A DNA stretch of 64,000 bases from Paulinella micropora (GCA_019918135.1 WBZZ01000647.1:17501-81500); one strand, 5' to 3'; shown: positions 1 to 11,349, counted from the stretch's first letter. The notes: generated from the letters alone by a model not told the origin. Numbers and translations: made by a program.

Positions 1-204
1 TGCAGCGCAACGACATGCAGTGCAATAGTAGATTCTCAGAAGTGTGTCCAGAGTTCGCTCCTGCTCGGGTCGCAAATGCGAGGGTGAGCACAGAAGAGAG
101 ATAAATGAGATCTCAAATGACGCAGGCTTGTTGAGAAAAATTGTTCAGCCGGCACGCACCCCCGGCATCAGCCACGGCGAGTCGGCCGTAGCTAAACAGG
201 TGCA

Positions 205-1112
205 CTAAAGCTTCTCAACTGCCTCTTTGATGAAATCTTCATGGGAGATCTTGATCGTCCAGCCAAACCGACAGTTCTCCTTGTCTTGTATATTCAAGCC
301 TACCACCCCTGTCTGATCCTCTTGCTTAAAGACCCTAAATGCATTCTTACCAGCGGCTAAGAACTCGGCTTCTACCTCCTTGCTACGAAACGCTGCCATC
401 ATGTCGCGAAGACAAAATCTGGTTTGTCCTTTCCGGTCAGCCACCGCCAAAAGAAGCAAGGAAAAGCAACATGAGCCTTTAAAACCTAAACCTTCTAAGA
501 AAGTGACTAGTTTGTACCGTCACCACTTGCGGCCCGCATCCGGTCTACCGTAGAGTGCTTTGAGCATTTCCCACACATAACCCGGATCTTCTAAACCAAA
601 AAGGTGGTACGATGTAAGTGGCTGCAGACGCTTCAGTGTACGCGGTGCCAACGTCCCACTTCGACAGGACTAAGCAAAAGAACACTGTCAGAGCGAAAAG
701 CATCAAGATGGTAAGGGCACACGGAGTAGGGAAGTCACGTTTCCCAAAGTGCCATCCTTGGATCATGGAAAACCCCTTGGCAGTCCACCTGCTTTTGAAC
801 TTCAGGATCTCCCCCCCGGCCTCCTTGGTAGCATCTACGAATCTGCCTTCACAGATATCTTTCTTGTCGACTAAGTCGGCCCGGACTCTCCGGAAGCAAC
901 CTTTCTCCCAGAGTGTAAACATCTCCTCTGCTCTGGGGTCATCCTAGTACCCTAGTTCGTCTGCTTGCTTCTCACTCACCTGTCTAGTGAACGTGGCGGC
1001 ATGAGCGGCCTCTTGACCGGCGGCAAGATACTTGACGATCTCCGTGTCAGACTCCAACATACGGTCTGGGGCGTCGTCATCCTCAAACTTTACCCAGTGG
1101 GCAGTGATTCAG
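205..1112 (-). pseudogene. Ty1/copia reverse transcriptase remnant
   Basis: Minus-strand translation gives pieces of a copia-type RVT_2 reverse transcriptase. At 922-545 there is a segment with KSRWTAKGFSMIQGWHF, matching the KaRwvakGf.Q..G.df block of the family, followed by a SKWDVGTAYTEA segment near the first catalytic Asp. At about 560-500 there is LKALYGRPDAGRKW, the characteristic kalYGLkqApr.W block. An in-frame TGA follows directly, and translation resumes at about 459-205 in related sequence. Upstream (about 1112-960) the frame reads on as the acidic approach to the domain. No LTR, integrase or RNase H is visible here. It is a decayed fragment, seen directly, with the family assigned from established copia motifs. 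Confidence 0.7.
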
Positions 1113-1494
1113 TAGGAAGCCAAGGCGAGGAGGAGGAGCTGCTCTCGTTTATGTCGGGGCTCTTGTTGGCAAAGACGCGGCCCTCGCTGCCCATCTGCAG
1201 GCAGGACGGCTGCTGTGCACAAGCACTGGACGATAATCTCTATTGCGTGATCCACGAGCCTGGCTGGTTTGAAAAAGCCTAGTAGTAGCGCAGACGTTCG
1301 CGCTCGAAATTATGGTCCTTGCGATGTATTGGTTAACACGTGTCGGATTAGACGGCGTTCTTCTTTTCTCCTCTCTTTTTGCTGTTTTATTTTAAAAAAA
1401 TTTTTGCTTCTCATTTAAGAACCTTGCCACATCTCAAACCCGCGAACACCCGCTTTCCAGGCCAGCAACTGAAGAGTAAGCACCTTGCCAGATC

Positions 1495-1842
1495 TCAAAT
1501 CCGCGAACGCTCGCGTCCCGTGCTGGGCTTACAACCAGCGCCGAGACTAATATAAGAACCAGCAGAATCACAGCCATTTATCAATAAGCCGAAATAGTAG
1601 CGATGTTTGCCACACTCGTCGATCAGATTAAGTTCAGGAATCATTGCAATAAATAAAAGACATGCAAACACACTTGCTGAAATGCATAAAAATTTGAACA
1701 GCACATCCCCCTGGACCCCGATGAATTCTAAATCGCTAATTACAAACTCGATCGGGTGCTTGTGCTCTTGCCCTGGCTCGCACTCTGTTGTTCTTTTTGC
1801 TTTCAGCGAAAAGGTTGCAAGATCTTGGCGGTGCAAAGACAA
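1495..1842 (-). CDS. small single-pass membrane protein ORF
   Basis: A 115-residue reading frame with a hydrophobic stretch (FLCISASVFACLLFIAMI) long enough to span a membrane, at about residues 51-68, followed by a Cys-containing C-terminal part. No family is recognised. It lies 50 bp downstream, on the same strand, of a signal-peptide ORF (1892-2077). The two may be exons or frame-shifted parts of one secreted or membrane protein, since no independent promoter is visible between them. Support is only the reading frame and the membrane segment. Confidence 0.3.
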   Translation of the reverse strand: MSLHRQDLATFSLKAKRTTECEPGQEHKHPIEFVISDLEFIGVQGDVLFKFLCISASVFACLLFIAMIPELNLIDECGKHRYYFGLLINGCDSAGSYISLGAGCKPSTGRERSRI

Positions 1843-1891
1843 TTCTGCCCCGCTGACTTGATCAGAAAGTGTTTGACTGTTTTCAATTAGC

Positions 1892-2077
1892 TTATATCTT
1901 TTGCCTTGTCGCGGGTTTTTGGGCGCGGATGTGTAAAAAGGTCTTCGAGTTCCCGTTGCATGGGAGGAATTCGGTCAGACTGCAATTGAGAACCTGGTAG
2001 GGTTCTTCCTTGCACAGGCCGGAAACCGCGCTGGCTGCCAGCAAACTGAAGAGCACCAAGCACGCGGCCGTTTGCAT
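1892..2077 (-). CDS. signal-peptide ORF, possibly first exon
   Basis: A 61-residue frame starts with a clear signal peptide (hydrophobic core LVLFSLLAASAVSG, then a Cys-containing mature part with three cysteines). The length and abrupt end suggest an N-terminal exon or fragment, and the membrane ORF at 1495-1842 is a candidate for the remainder. The topology recalls the signal-peptide plus membrane-anchor protein at 10642-11349, but sequence similarity is not evident. Function unknown. Confidence 0.35.
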   Translation of the reverse strand: MQTAACLVLFSLLAASAVSGLCKEEPYQVLNCSLTEFLPCNGNSKTFLHIRAQKPATRQKI

Positions 2078-2564
2078 CGACTGTCTTTTTTTTTGCCGTG
2101 ATTCTGCACTTTTATTAATAAAAGTATTCTTTTTGTTGTTGTTTGAAGAAATTTATCCTTCAAAGCAAAACTCTGTGCTTTAGTAAAGTACGAACACGAA
2201 GAACGAACAGACGGAAAAGTTGTTAGAGATGGGGAAAAAAAGGGGGAGGGGGGGGGGGGGGAGGCGAGGAGATCAGACGAAAGAAAAGCTTCCTCTCTCC
2301 CCCCGCCTTCCCCACCACACGCACATCATCCTTTGGAAACAGAAGAAGAAAAAACAGAAAAGGGAGAGAGCGGCTTTGAGCGCAAGGGAGCCCCATTGAG
2401 TTTTTTCTATTGTAAGCAAATTAAGGTCAGTGCGTAGGAGCCGTCCGGGGCACAACGGGCCGCATCGATACGTTTCTAAACCTCGGAGGAATGTCGTTAG
2501 CCAAGGACTTTGCCTGGTGGACAAACGAAGCGTCCGTGCTGCAGCTTATTCTCGCCGCCGTTCT
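2078..2564. other. non-coding interval with G tract
   Basis: A/T-rich leader followed by a G-rich tract at about 2230-2275 and a purine-rich run. No supported gene. Confidence 0.4.
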
Positions 2565-3909
2565 ACGACAGGTGCCAGTTGAGCCACCTAGTCTCTGCGC
2601 TCTTGTACAAACTACAAAACAAACACCACAAATCAAACCGAACAGGTGCGACGTGGCAAGGGAGTTGTACGCTGATGACCCTAGCAGAGTGTGCCTGGGC
2701 AGGCAGGGCCAGTAGAAAGTGAAAGCCATTTCTCGATGGACCCTTGCCATGTCCTCCACCGACAGATCACTAATAGCTATTGAAGCACCCGCAGCGAGCA
2801 CGAGGACGCGTTGCTAGTGTGTCGCGTCCCCGTAAATCTACAGCAAAACCAAGGCCCAAAAACAACAGAGGAATAGAATTCGTAGTGCGCGGACGAGGCA
2901 AAGATCCTGGCTTGAGGGGACTGGAGAACAAAAAAAAAGAAAACAAGGACAGGGAGGGGGGGGAGTGAGAATGAAGGATAGGACGAGACAGGTGTTGCAT
3001 AGCCAACAAGCGCAACCCTACGAGCTTGGCCAGGTAAGATAGCATGATGTCCTCAGCAGTGAAATCTGCGGGGCACCGTAGCGTGACCAGGTCCAGCGCC
3101 TCCACGGCCGAAAAGGGCAGCACATAGACCCCACCCAAAGGAAAGTATTCGAAATAGGTATCATCCGCGGACTGGTTGTAGCAGCGCCCGCGCAAGGGTT
3201 TACCACGCTTGTCCCGATGGAACATTGCGATTTTGCCCACAACCTCGTCGGCGCGTGCTCGTCGGCTTAACCAGACAACAAACACAGAGAAAAAAAATAC
3301 CAAGCACTCTCTCGTTTTTTGCGTCGTCGCACACAGCACCAAGAGAAAAAAAAAAGAAAAAGAAACAAAAGAGAAAAAGAAAGCAAAAAAAAAAAAAAAA
3401 CAGAGAAGGCCAACCATATCTCAGACAACGCGCGCGTGTCAAGGTATTCGTCGTCGTCGGCCTTGCCAGACACAACTCGCTGGGACGGCGCCACCGCTGC
3501 GAACCGGCCAGCATGCTCAGCAGCTTGAAAGGCAAATGCTGGTACGTATCCACGAAAGTGTCGTCCAGCACCAAGTCGGCGAACAGCTGGTTTTCCTGTC
3601 ACAACACATAGTGGTGGACGGCACATTCGGCGAGGGCCGGGGGGAAGCCCGGCGGACTTGTCGAACCTGCGCCAGCTGCGCCTCGGGCCCCGCGCGTCCA
3701 AGCAAGAACACGCACCTCGAGCCGCTGGGCCGCAGGCTGGCGGCAGAGCACCACGTCCGGCGGATGGCCAGGCGCCGCTCAAAGTGCCCCGGCGCGCTGT
3801 AGATCACGATCAAGGAAGGCGCCCCGCACGGTGCGGGGCGCGCTAGCGCTAGGCCCAGGATTTCCAGCAGCGCCCAACAGCCCGCCAGAAGCGCCAAAAT
3901 CCGAGGCAT
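2565..3909 (-). CDS. GT31-like beta-1,3-glycosyltransferase, spliced
   Basis: Read from ATG at 3909. The N-terminus has a signal-anchor (LALLAGCWALLEILGLAL), then SLIVIYSAPGHFERRLAIRR, the GT31 opening motif (family: lv.v.Sap....RraIReTW), and VFLLGRAG. At about 3570 LVLDDTFVDTYQHLPFK matches the family's d..DsY.NLtlK block, and near 3460 GKADDDEYL supplies the DDD metal site. After an apparent intron (roughly 3412-3264, T-rich), VVGKIAMFHRDKRGKP and YFEYFPLGGVYVLP match the donor/acceptor-binding C-terminal half, with EDIML as the later acidic motif. Further short GT-AG introns, one at about 2671-2616, seem to lead to the stop. At least one frame change lies near 3640-3600. It would act in the secretory pathway. 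Exon limits are approximate; the family is fairly sure from motif order. Confidence 0.6.
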
Positions 3910-4384
3910 ATTGCGGCGTCCTGTCTGCCTCTGGCCTCCCATCGGAACAGAAAAGATTTTTTTTCTGGATACCAGACTCTCATTAAGGCAAATGTTACCC
4001 CCACCCCTTTCCACGCCGCCCCCCCCCCCCCCCTCTACCCGATCCGTTCCGTCTGTTACCCGTGTTCTCTCCCCCCCCCCCCACCCGCCGGGGGGCCTTC
4101 GCCTGCGAAGCTTTTTAGGCAAAAGCCGCCATTGTCGAAATGTCCTTCGCAAGAAAATCACAGCAACAACTACCAAAAAAAAACAAAGAGTAAGGGAGAG
4201 AGGGACAGCTCCAGGAGAGGGGGGGGGGCCGGGGTTTGTGACGTCCAAACCCCAAAAACGCCCCCCCAAAAAAAGGCAATGCAGGGGATCAGGGAAAAGC
4301 GCCGCAATTTGCGGCAAAAGGGCAATTATCCGCACCTCCCGGCATTTCCGGTATTTGTCGCGAAATTCACCGGAAAATTGAAAC
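3910..4384. other. C-tract-rich intergenic interval
   Basis: Upstream of the GT31-like gene: poly-C tracts at about 4019-4033 and 4071-4082 and a G tract near 4220. Copies of the tgtccttcgc and ttgcggcaa motifs of the adjacent palindrome array begin at about 4140 and 4310. No supported gene. Confidence 0.5.
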
Positions 4385-5225
4385 ATGTGAAAAAAAATTT
4401 TGCAAAGGACATTCTGGCAATTGAAAATTAGCAAAAGAAAATTTTTGGGGAAAGGAGGGCGGGCGGGGAATTTCTTTTTTGTCTAATTTTTTCCCCTCCC
4501 GCCGGCCTTTCCCCAAAATTTTCCTTGGGCTCTTTTTCAATTGCCGAAATGTCCTTCGCCCAAAATGAACTTCGCTGCATGCCGCAAAATGCGGCAGAAA
4601 ACAAAGTGCCCGCAGATTGCGGCGTTTTCCAATTTTGTCGCGAAATTCACCGGGAAATTGAAACCTGTGAAATTTTTTTTTTGCAAAGGACATTTCGGCA
4701 ATTGAAAATTAGCCAAAGAAAAATTTTGGGGAAACGAGGGCGGGCGGGGAAATCCTTTTTGTCTAATTGTTTTTCCCCGCCCGCCTTGTTTTCCCCAAAA
4801 AGTTTTCTTTGTCTCTTTTTCAATTGCCGAAATGTCCTTCGCCAAAAAAATTTATTGCGTGCCGCAATTTGCGGTCGATCTGAAGTGTCCACAAATTGCG
4901 GCGTTTTTGGCAATTGTCGCGAAATTCACGGAAAACCGAAACCTTTGAGAATTTTTTTTTTGCAAAGGACATTTCGGCAATTGGCAGGTAGCCAAAAGAA
5001 AAATTTTTGGGGAAAGGCCGGCGGGCGGGGAAAAAAATTAGAAATTTTTTTCCCCCGCCCGCCCTAGTTTCCCCAAAAATTTTTCTTTTGGCTACCTGCC
5101 AATTGCCGAAGTGTCCTTCTCTCCAAAAAAAATGTTATTGTGTGCCGCAATTTGCGGCAGAAAAACAAATGTCCAAATATTCCGGCGTTTTGGGCATTTG
5201 TCGCGAAATTCACTTGATTCCGGGG
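4385..5225. repeat. tandem array of long palindromic repeats
   Basis: Three units of roughly 280 bp. Each has a long hairpin (about 4400-4560, 4680-4843 and 4965-5118) whose arm reads ggacattTcGGCAATTG, an A/T block, TTTTTGGGGAAA, then GGCGGGCGGGG, and returns as the inverse after a short loop. Between hairpins each unit carries TGCCGCAATTTGCGGCA-type palindromes and tgtcgcgaaattcac. No open frame of interest crosses the array. Related pieces recur at 7040-7400 and 22370-23000. The symmetric structure suggests MITE-like elements or a fold-back family; no target duplication was identified. Confidence 0.75.
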
Positions 5226-5437
5226 CAGGCAAGATTTTTTAATAAAAACGCAATTTTCACGCTGATCCCCAAATACTCTTATTTTTTCCTCTTCTTTTTC
5301 ATCATCTCGTCATAAGCTTTGGCGGAGGGTGGCGTGCCTCTGTAGCGCCTCAAGACGGCTGCATTACGCCGGCGCGATCCGTGGTAGCGTAATCGATCAA
5401 CATCAATCTGGTGGCCCCTCCTCCCGATCGGAGACGT

Positions 5438-6773
5438 TCACAAACTGGGCCCAGCTTTCTGGATACTTTTAGAGTCTGCCCGGAGGGGCCCGCTCAGTTC
5501 TTGTGAGGGCTGGAGCTGGGCCGCGATTGCTTCAGCCCCCGCAACCAGCGTTGTTTCGCTGTCGTACAAGCGCCCGGCACAGACCGCACCGGCCGCGGCG
5601 AGCAGCGAGGCTAACACCAGGCGAGATGCCCGGTGCTGCCAAAACAGGGGCGTAAGTACTAGCCGTGGCCAGCATGCGCCAGCACGCATGAATCACTATT
5701 CCTTCCATTTGCTGGAGTTGTGCCACAGTGTAAATGCTTAAAGGGGTCAACAATTCTGCTTTGTTCCAATTTCCTTCGTCCTCGAATTTCAGAGCTATCC
5801 AATAGCAAGCTAAGGCCACGAGCTGGAATTTTTGCGGGTCGAATTGAAACTCTGGTCTCTGGGTGAAGTAGCAGAAAATCTCTGCTGCCAAGACAAACAC
5901 CTCCGGGCGCATTGGAGGCTTAGTCTCGAAGAATTCATAAGTGATTTCCAGCAACCACTCCATGGCAATGGCATAGCACAGAAGACTGTACGGAACGCTC
6001 GTCGACTGGAACCTCGTCTTACAGGCTTGCATCGATTGTTCGCGTGGCAGGGCGTACTCCCATTCTGTGGGGATCTCGTACGGGTCCGGTGATGATGTTG
6101 CAGTCAGCTCCCAGCCGGTGCCCACTTCTTCGGGGGCGCCGGCAGGGGGCAGGAACAGGGTTTGCCGGCGCTGGCCCGCGTCCAACGTATAACGGAGGCC
6201 CAGCGCGGAGCCCAGCAGCAGCCACGTCTCCTCGCCTTCGCGCTGTGGCCCTTTGTCTAGGTAAGCAGCCAGTACCAGGGCCCAGGTTGGCCGTGCGGGT
6301 TGGCGGCAGCGCAACAGCGTAAACTCCAGCTTGCTAACTCCGTCGCGGCACAGGGCGGGCGGCGCTTTGGCTAGGAACGCCGCCGCCCGGCAGCTGAGTT
6401 CCTGGCTGTGCTCCAGACCGTGCAGTTCCCAGGCACCGTTGCGGCGGTGCAGCACAAAAGCGTGCTCTTGCAGCAGGCACAAGAACGTGCTGGCACGTTC
6501 CTGTGCCTGGCTCTTTTCCTCGGCGCCGTCTAGGTAAAATCTGAGCGTTCCTGGTGGCTCCAGGCACAGCACAAAGGAGCTGAGCCCGCCTTGGTACGTA
6601 AAGGCAGGGTCTAGCTCCGAGAGCAGCGCCCTGGCGGTCAGGAGCCGCGTTAGCGCGACCGACGCACTCTCGGGCGAAACAATGTCGGGGCCGTCGTGCA
6701 AGGTGAAGCTTTTCTCGCCGGACACTGTAGGATTGAGGCGGGCATCTAACAGGCCCAGACCGCCTACTACCAT
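5438..6773 (-). CDS. cyclin-box protein
   Basis: The main frame (6773-5532) encodes about 270 residues of unrecognised N-terminal sequence, then a cyclin box at about residues 260-370: MEWLLEITYEFFET, PEVFVLAAEIFCYFTQRPEF, DPQKFQLVALACYWIALKFED. These match the MR.W...v, LAv...DRfl and LQLva.ac..iA.KyEe elements of cyclins. The second cyclin fold begins at ELLTPLSIYTVAQLQQME. Near 5665-5640 the frame changes, and the homologous continuation runs in another frame to a TGA at 5438, with a helical, Ala-rich end. Cyclins bind and activate cyclin-dependent kinases; giant viruses also carry them. The long N-terminus is unusual. The break could be a sequencing indel or decay. Confidence 0.65.
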
Positions 6774-6848
6774 GCTCCGCAGTTTTAGCAGACGATTGGG
6801 GCCACCGGAGTCGAAGGCAAACTTCCTGTCCCAGCCTAAGATTCTGCA

Positions 6849-6904
6849 CTCAGAAGCAGCAGAAGCAGAAGCAGAAGAAGCAGCAGAAGAAGAGGAAGAA
6901 GCAC
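6849..6904. repeat. GCAGAA microsatellite
   Basis: Imperfect run of gcagaagcagaa and related hexamers just upstream of the cyclin gene start, followed by a C tract (6908-6922). Confidence 0.8.
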
Positions 6905-7039
6905 CCCCTCCCCCCCCCCCCCCTCTCTACAGCAGATGGTTCCCTCCCCCCACCCCGCGCCGGCGCTTGCTCACAAAAATAAGTAGCTGCCTGTGCCATA
7001 GCAAAAATATTCTTTAGCTGTGTTTTCGGTTTCCCGGTG

Positions 7040-7400
7040 AACTTCGCGCCAAATGTGGAAAATGCCGCAATTTGCGGACATCATCTTTTGCCGCAAATTG
7101 CGGCACACAAGGAATTTTTTTTTGAGCGAAGGACATTTCGGCAATTGAAAATCAGCCAAAGAAAATTTTTGGGAAGGCGGGGAAAAAAATTACTGTAGCT
7201 AATTTTTCCCCGCCCGCTCTTTTTTCCCCAGAAATTTTCTTGGGCGCTATCGCCATCGCCGAAATGTCTTTTGCAATATTTTTTTCTGTCTGCTGATTTC
7301 CGGTGAATTTCGCGCCAAATGTGGAAAATGCTGTATGTTACGGACAATTACCTTTTGCCGCGAATTGCGGCACGCAAAAAAAACTTTTTTTTAGGCGATT
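7040..7400. repeat. palindromic repeat copies
   Basis: Two or three degenerate units of the 4385-5225 family: ccgcaatttgcgg and ccgcaaattgcgg palindromes (about 7060-7105 and 7355-7375) and one long hairpin (about 7120-7270) with the ggacatttcggcaattg arms, followed by a poly-C tract at 7418-7436. Confidence 0.7.
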
Positions 7401-7652
7401 CTGGGGCTTGCACGACCCCGGCCCCCCCCCCCCCCCACTCTCTCTCTTTCCCTCCCTCACTCTTTGTTTTTTTTGTTGTGGTAGTTGTTGCTGTTTTTTT
7501 CTCGCTTCTCTTTACTTAATAAACGAAAGGCTAGAAAAATCCGGCTGCCATTGGCCAAAGGGATGTCATGGACGAGAATGTCTACAGGTTGGAGGTGAGC
7601 TACACTACTGAACAAGCTCTGCGCTGCGTGCGAGCAGCATCGTGATGTCCTG

Positions 7653-8811
7653 GTGTGTATCTCACTGCCGGCAGTTCAACAGCTCTCGTCGGCGCCCAAG
7701 GGGCCCTGCGCTTGCACGCCCGTGACGACGACGCGGGCAAGAAAAAAGCGCAGGGTAGACGACCCTCTGCTCAAACGACTATATGAGGACAGGGATGCGC
7801 TGGGCGCCTTCTTCTGCCAAAGCGACGCACCGTACGCTGCCGCGCTGGACGAGGCGCTGGCCGGAGGCGGCACCGCGCCAACGGCGGACCGCCTGAGCTA
7901 CGGGCTGGCTACGCGCTGGCACGAGGCCGGCCGGCGGGACGCCGTGCGCCGGTGTCTGTACTTTCTGCGCAGGGCCGCCGCCCGGCAGGCTAATCGGCAG
8001 GACGAGGAAGAGCTGTATGAGATCCTGTGCAACCCCCAGACGCTAACCCGACCATGTTGCCAGCAGAGGTACATAAACGGACTGAAACGGTGGTTGGCCC
8101 GCCCAGACAAACCTCTCCAGGTAGGCGAGCTGCTCCTAGAACCCTACCGCGGCCGCTGGCAAATTTCTGCGGCCGAAGCCAAGGCTATTTGCGAGCCGGC
8201 CCTCCAGCTCAGTTACCAGGGCGTGACCGCGAGCACGAGAGTAGAGGCCAGGCGGAGTATGGCTTGCCTGTTCAACCACAGCGATGCCACCGCGGATGAA
8301 GACAGCCAGCACGGCACGTGGCGCGTGTGGGTGTACGGCCTAGCGCTGGCGCTGGCAGAACGGTTCGGGGTTTGTGCACAAGTACGAGCAGCTTTCCGCG
8401 CCCGAGCGGATCAATTACCCCTTCGGCAAGGCGCGCCCCGCGGCCGAAGAAGGTATCATTGTAATCAAGGAGTACAAGTGTGTCCACCTTTGGGGCAACA
8501 AGGTGCGTTCGGAGGAGCCAGCGCCTAAGTCGTGGATCGACGTAGAACTGGAAATTCTCAGACAATACAACATGCAGTGGCTTCATCCAAGCTTTGAGCA
8601 GCTGCGTGTCCGTGTGTCGGCCGCGCCGAATGGCGCACATTTCTTCTCGGGGCCTGGGCTGCTAAACCCGCAAATCCGACAGATCTTGTTCGATGCCTTC
8701 CGGTCGAACACTAGCGGCGTTCGGCCGACGTTGCAGTTGACGACTTTGGGCGGCCGGCTAGGCTACCTGCACAAACCCGTCGGGGGCAGGCCCCAGCAGC
8801 GCCGATCGTAG
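7653..8811 (+). CDS. unknown protein, one frame change
   Basis: A GC-rich frame from about 7653 encodes a basic N-terminus (RARKKRR), then helical sequence with LSYGLATRWHEAGRRDAVRR and RYINGLKRWLARPDKP. Near 8370 the frame shifts by one and the coherent continuation (HKYEQLSAPERINYPFGKAR, LWGNKV, WIDVELEILRQYNMQWLHP, NGAHFFSGPGLLNPQIRQIL) runs to TAG at 8811. The total is about 385 residues. A possible upstream exon starts near 7564, with a GT at 7583 and an AG at 7674. No signal peptide or membrane segment. The family is not recognised. The composition matches the neighbouring GC-rich genes. Confidence 0.45.
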
Positions 8812-9235
8812 ATAAATAGTGCGCGGCGTTTTGGCAAGTGGCGCGGGCGATTAACAGGCAGCCCGCTCTGCGGTGCGACGACTGCCCCCCGTACCGACGC
8901 AAAACGAATAAGCCTTCTGTTTCTGCTGCTTCTGCTGCTTCTTCTTCTGCTTCTTCCTCTTCTGCTGCTTCTTCCACTGCTTCTTCCTCTTCTGCTTCTT
9001 CTTCTTCCTCTTCTTCTGCTTCTTCTTCTTCCTCTGCTTCTTCCTCTGCTTCTTCCTCGGGGCCAGGGCCGCAGCGTGGCCCCCCCCTCGATAAGGGGGG
9101 GGGGGGGGCGCACACACCGACTTCCCTCCCCACCCCTCCCCCTCCTCTTGGTTCCTTTTGTTGTCCTTCTCCTCTTCCCACACACAAGCTTCCCTTGTTT
9201 TTTTTTTGTAATCCCTTTTTTTCTTAGCAACAAAA
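8812..9235. other. intergenic interval with microsatellite and G tract
   Basis: A (CTTCTG/CTTCTT)n microsatellite at about 8915-9055, an 18-bp palindrome-like ccccccctcgataaggggggg with a G run at 9079-9109, and a T tract ahead of the next ATG. Serine- or charge-rich frames across it are products of the repeat, not genes. Confidence 0.6.
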
Positions 9236-10267
9236 ATGCAGCGGCTCTCGCAGACGACAATCGCGGATGACGACGACGACGACGACGAGGTCTTCGCTCT
9301 GTTTTCTTTAAATGTTGTCCAAAAGGCTGAGCTGCGTTTAGATTGCCAGCGCCAACAGGCGGAGACACAGCGCTTGCTGGCCAACGCCCGCCCGCCCCGC
9401 GACGCCAGGCGGCCGAGCCCCTTTGTAGTTTATGCCACGGTGCTACTGGCGTCCCTCATGCTGCTGGCTGCCCTGCACACGTCTGTGACCGAATGGCGGA
9501 TTTCCCGTCTGGAAGCCCGCAACCAAGCGCTCGGCGTCCGCGCCAGGCTGCGCCAGAGCACGGTGGACTTGGAGCTCGCGGTCGTCACGCTGCACGCCGG
9601 CTGGAGCGGCTACGACTGGGCCGACTGTTCCTTCAGCCGGCCGAAGCGAGACTAATGCCGCCGGCACGGCTACCTGCTGCTCGACGAGCGGCACTACGCG
9701 CCGGAGGACGCCCTCCCGCTCCATTGGTGGATGTTTCCCCGAGCGGCGCGCTTCCGCAAGCTGCAGTACTTGGAGCAGCTGCTCCGCGCGCGTCTGCCGT
9801 GCCGCTACTTCTTCTGGCTCGACGGAGACGCGTTGTTTGTGGACCAGAACCGCAGCGTGCAGGCACAGCTGGAGGTCGTGCGGCAGACTGTGGGACCCAA
9901 CGCCACCGACGACCCGGTGTTTGTGCTCGTGGCGTCGCACAAGCGGTACGGCCTCAACAACGGCGTGTGGCTCGTGCAGAACTCCCCGCGGGCGCACGCC
10001 GCGGTTCTGGAGATGTACAACAAGCTCGTGGCTCTCGGCAGTCACGTCGCCGACCAGCTCAGCGTAGCGCGCTACTACCGGGAACACGCGGACTTTGTGC
10101 GCGACTCGACGTGGCTCGTGCCCGAAGAAAACGCCTCTTTGCTGCAGCGGTCCTGGGCGGGGCCCGACGAGCCCACTTCGTTCATCTTACATTTGCCTGG
10201 CAAGACCATGCACGAACGCCGTGAAAGGCTGGCGGCCTTTGGCCTGCTGTGCACGCAGCAGCAGTAA
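9236..10267 (+). CDS. type II membrane glycosyltransferase (GT34-like), in-frame TAA
   Basis: The first part has a short acidic cytoplasmic tail (run of Asp), a membrane anchor at about residues 62-82 (FVVYATVLLASLMLLAAL) and a stem, and then WSGYDWADCSFSRP. A TAA at 9653-9655 interrupts it. The same frame continues without shift: CRRHGYLLLDERHY, LQYLEQLL, CRYFFWLDGDALFVDQN (DxD metal and sugar-nucleotide site), NNGVWLVQNSP, and FILHLPGKTMHER close to the end. This order matches GT34 galactosyl/xylosyltransferases (rHGY, wlDaD, N.G.fl.rns, HfaG). It should act in the Golgi. It ends at TAA 10265. The interrupting TAA stands where family members often have Tyr before the c.rHGY block (inference). 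Confidence 0.65.
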
Positions 10268-10327
10268 AGAAGGAAAACCGGCCGTTCGAAAAAAGGGCGC
10301 TTTTTTTTCTAATTCTTTTTTGTTGGA

Positions 10328-10379
<52 letters not shown>

Positions 10380-10641
10380 AACCCTGGAAAATAGACAAGG
10401 GAGGAGGGGGGCCGGGGGGAGAGGACGGGACCGCCTAGTTTGTGCTTATTTCCCCCCCACCCCCCCTCCTTAATTTTTTTCTCTTCTTGCATTGAACAAT
10501 GCTAAACCTCTAATTTTGTTTTCTCTTTTCTGCCTTTAGCATCTTAATCCAAAAGAAAAAGAAGAGAGGGTGGAAAAAAAGGGAAATCGATCTTTTTTTT
10601 ATTTTCTTGGCAGTTGCAGCGGAAAGAAAAAAGAAGAAAAG
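10268..10641. other. intergenic interval with long A tract
   Basis: An uninterrupted A tract at about 10329-10377, then a purine-rich G block and poly-C (10450-10468). Possibly 3' and 5' non-coding sequence between two genes. The A tract is long enough to make indel errors here likely. Confidence 0.5.
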
Positions 10642-11349
10642 ATGCACCCGGGAAACACACACGTCGTGGTCGTACTGGCGCTGCTCGTGGGTGCGGCGTG
10701 GGCGCAGAGATGCTATCCACAATTTAACAAGCCTTACAAGGTGTTTTCCGACGTCCAGAGCACGGGGGTTGTCGTGTATTCCGCCAGGGCGCACAGCCCG
10801 CACGTCCGCTTCGTACCGCACCGGGTGCAGTACGGGCCTTGTTCCGCCAGACCAAACCATTTGCAGATGTTTGCGCACTTCATTGATGCCAGGAGCAACA
10901 GGGTCGTGTACACAGAACAAATCACCGAACAGCTTGGAAAACCTGGACTCTCCGTCTGGTTGGGAATTCCCCGTAGCAACATGTTCCGGCACGTGCAGCA
11001 GCCGTACGACCAAGTAAACATCAGCGTCCAATGTGGGGGGGCCGGCCGCTGCGAAAAGGTGTTCGTCGCGGTGAAGATCGGGTGTCATCGCGTGCCACTC
11101 GAGCTGCCTTCTTTGGTCCTGCAACTGGTGGTCATTTCTATGGCTTGCGTGGCCTGCTGTGGTTGCCAGGCGGGAAAAGCAGATAAAAACGGGAAAAAAG
11201 AACTGCTATTCGCGGCCATGAAATTTTCACGGATCGATTTTGCCAAGCAGTCGCTGCAAGCATTTGAGCCAAACGAAGTTAATGCCGAATTGGCAGCAGG
11301 TCAATTGGCAAGGTATTGTGAACTAAACAGAGAAAAGGAAAAAGATTGA
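10642..11349 (+). CDS. type I membrane protein with signal peptide
   Basis: ATG at 10642 is chosen because it opens a signal peptide (THVVVVLALLVGAAWAQ). The ectodomain of about 140 residues has CYPQFNKPYKVFSDVQSTG and several cysteines (YGPCSARP, VQCGGAGRCEKVF). A membrane segment follows at about residues 151-172 (LPSLVLQLVVISMACVACC) and then a basic cytoplasmic tail of about 60 residues ending before TGA at 11347. No family is recognised. It is followed within 50 bp by another small membrane protein on the same strand, so the two may be expressed together. Confidence 0.6.
   Translation: MHPGNTHVVVVLALLVGAAWAQRCYPQFNKPYKVFSDVQSTGVVVYSARAHSPHVRFVPHRVQYGPCSARPNHLQMFAHFIDARSNRVVYTEQITEQLGKPGLSVWLGIPRSNMFRHVQQPYDQVNISVQCGGAGRCEKVFVAVKIGCHRVPLELPSLVLQLVVISMACVACCGCQAGKADKNGKKELLFAAMKFSRIDFAKQSLQAFEPNEVNAELAAGQLARYCELNREKEKD

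Noticed and set aside
3200..3611. Lys-rich and Phe-rich ORFs on both strands near 3.3-3.4 kb
   Set aside because: They read through the T-rich intron of the GT31-like gene.
8838..9384. Overlapping Ser-, Arg- or Lys-rich proteins near 8.9-9.3 kb
   Set aside because: They are translations of the CTTCTG microsatellite in several frames.
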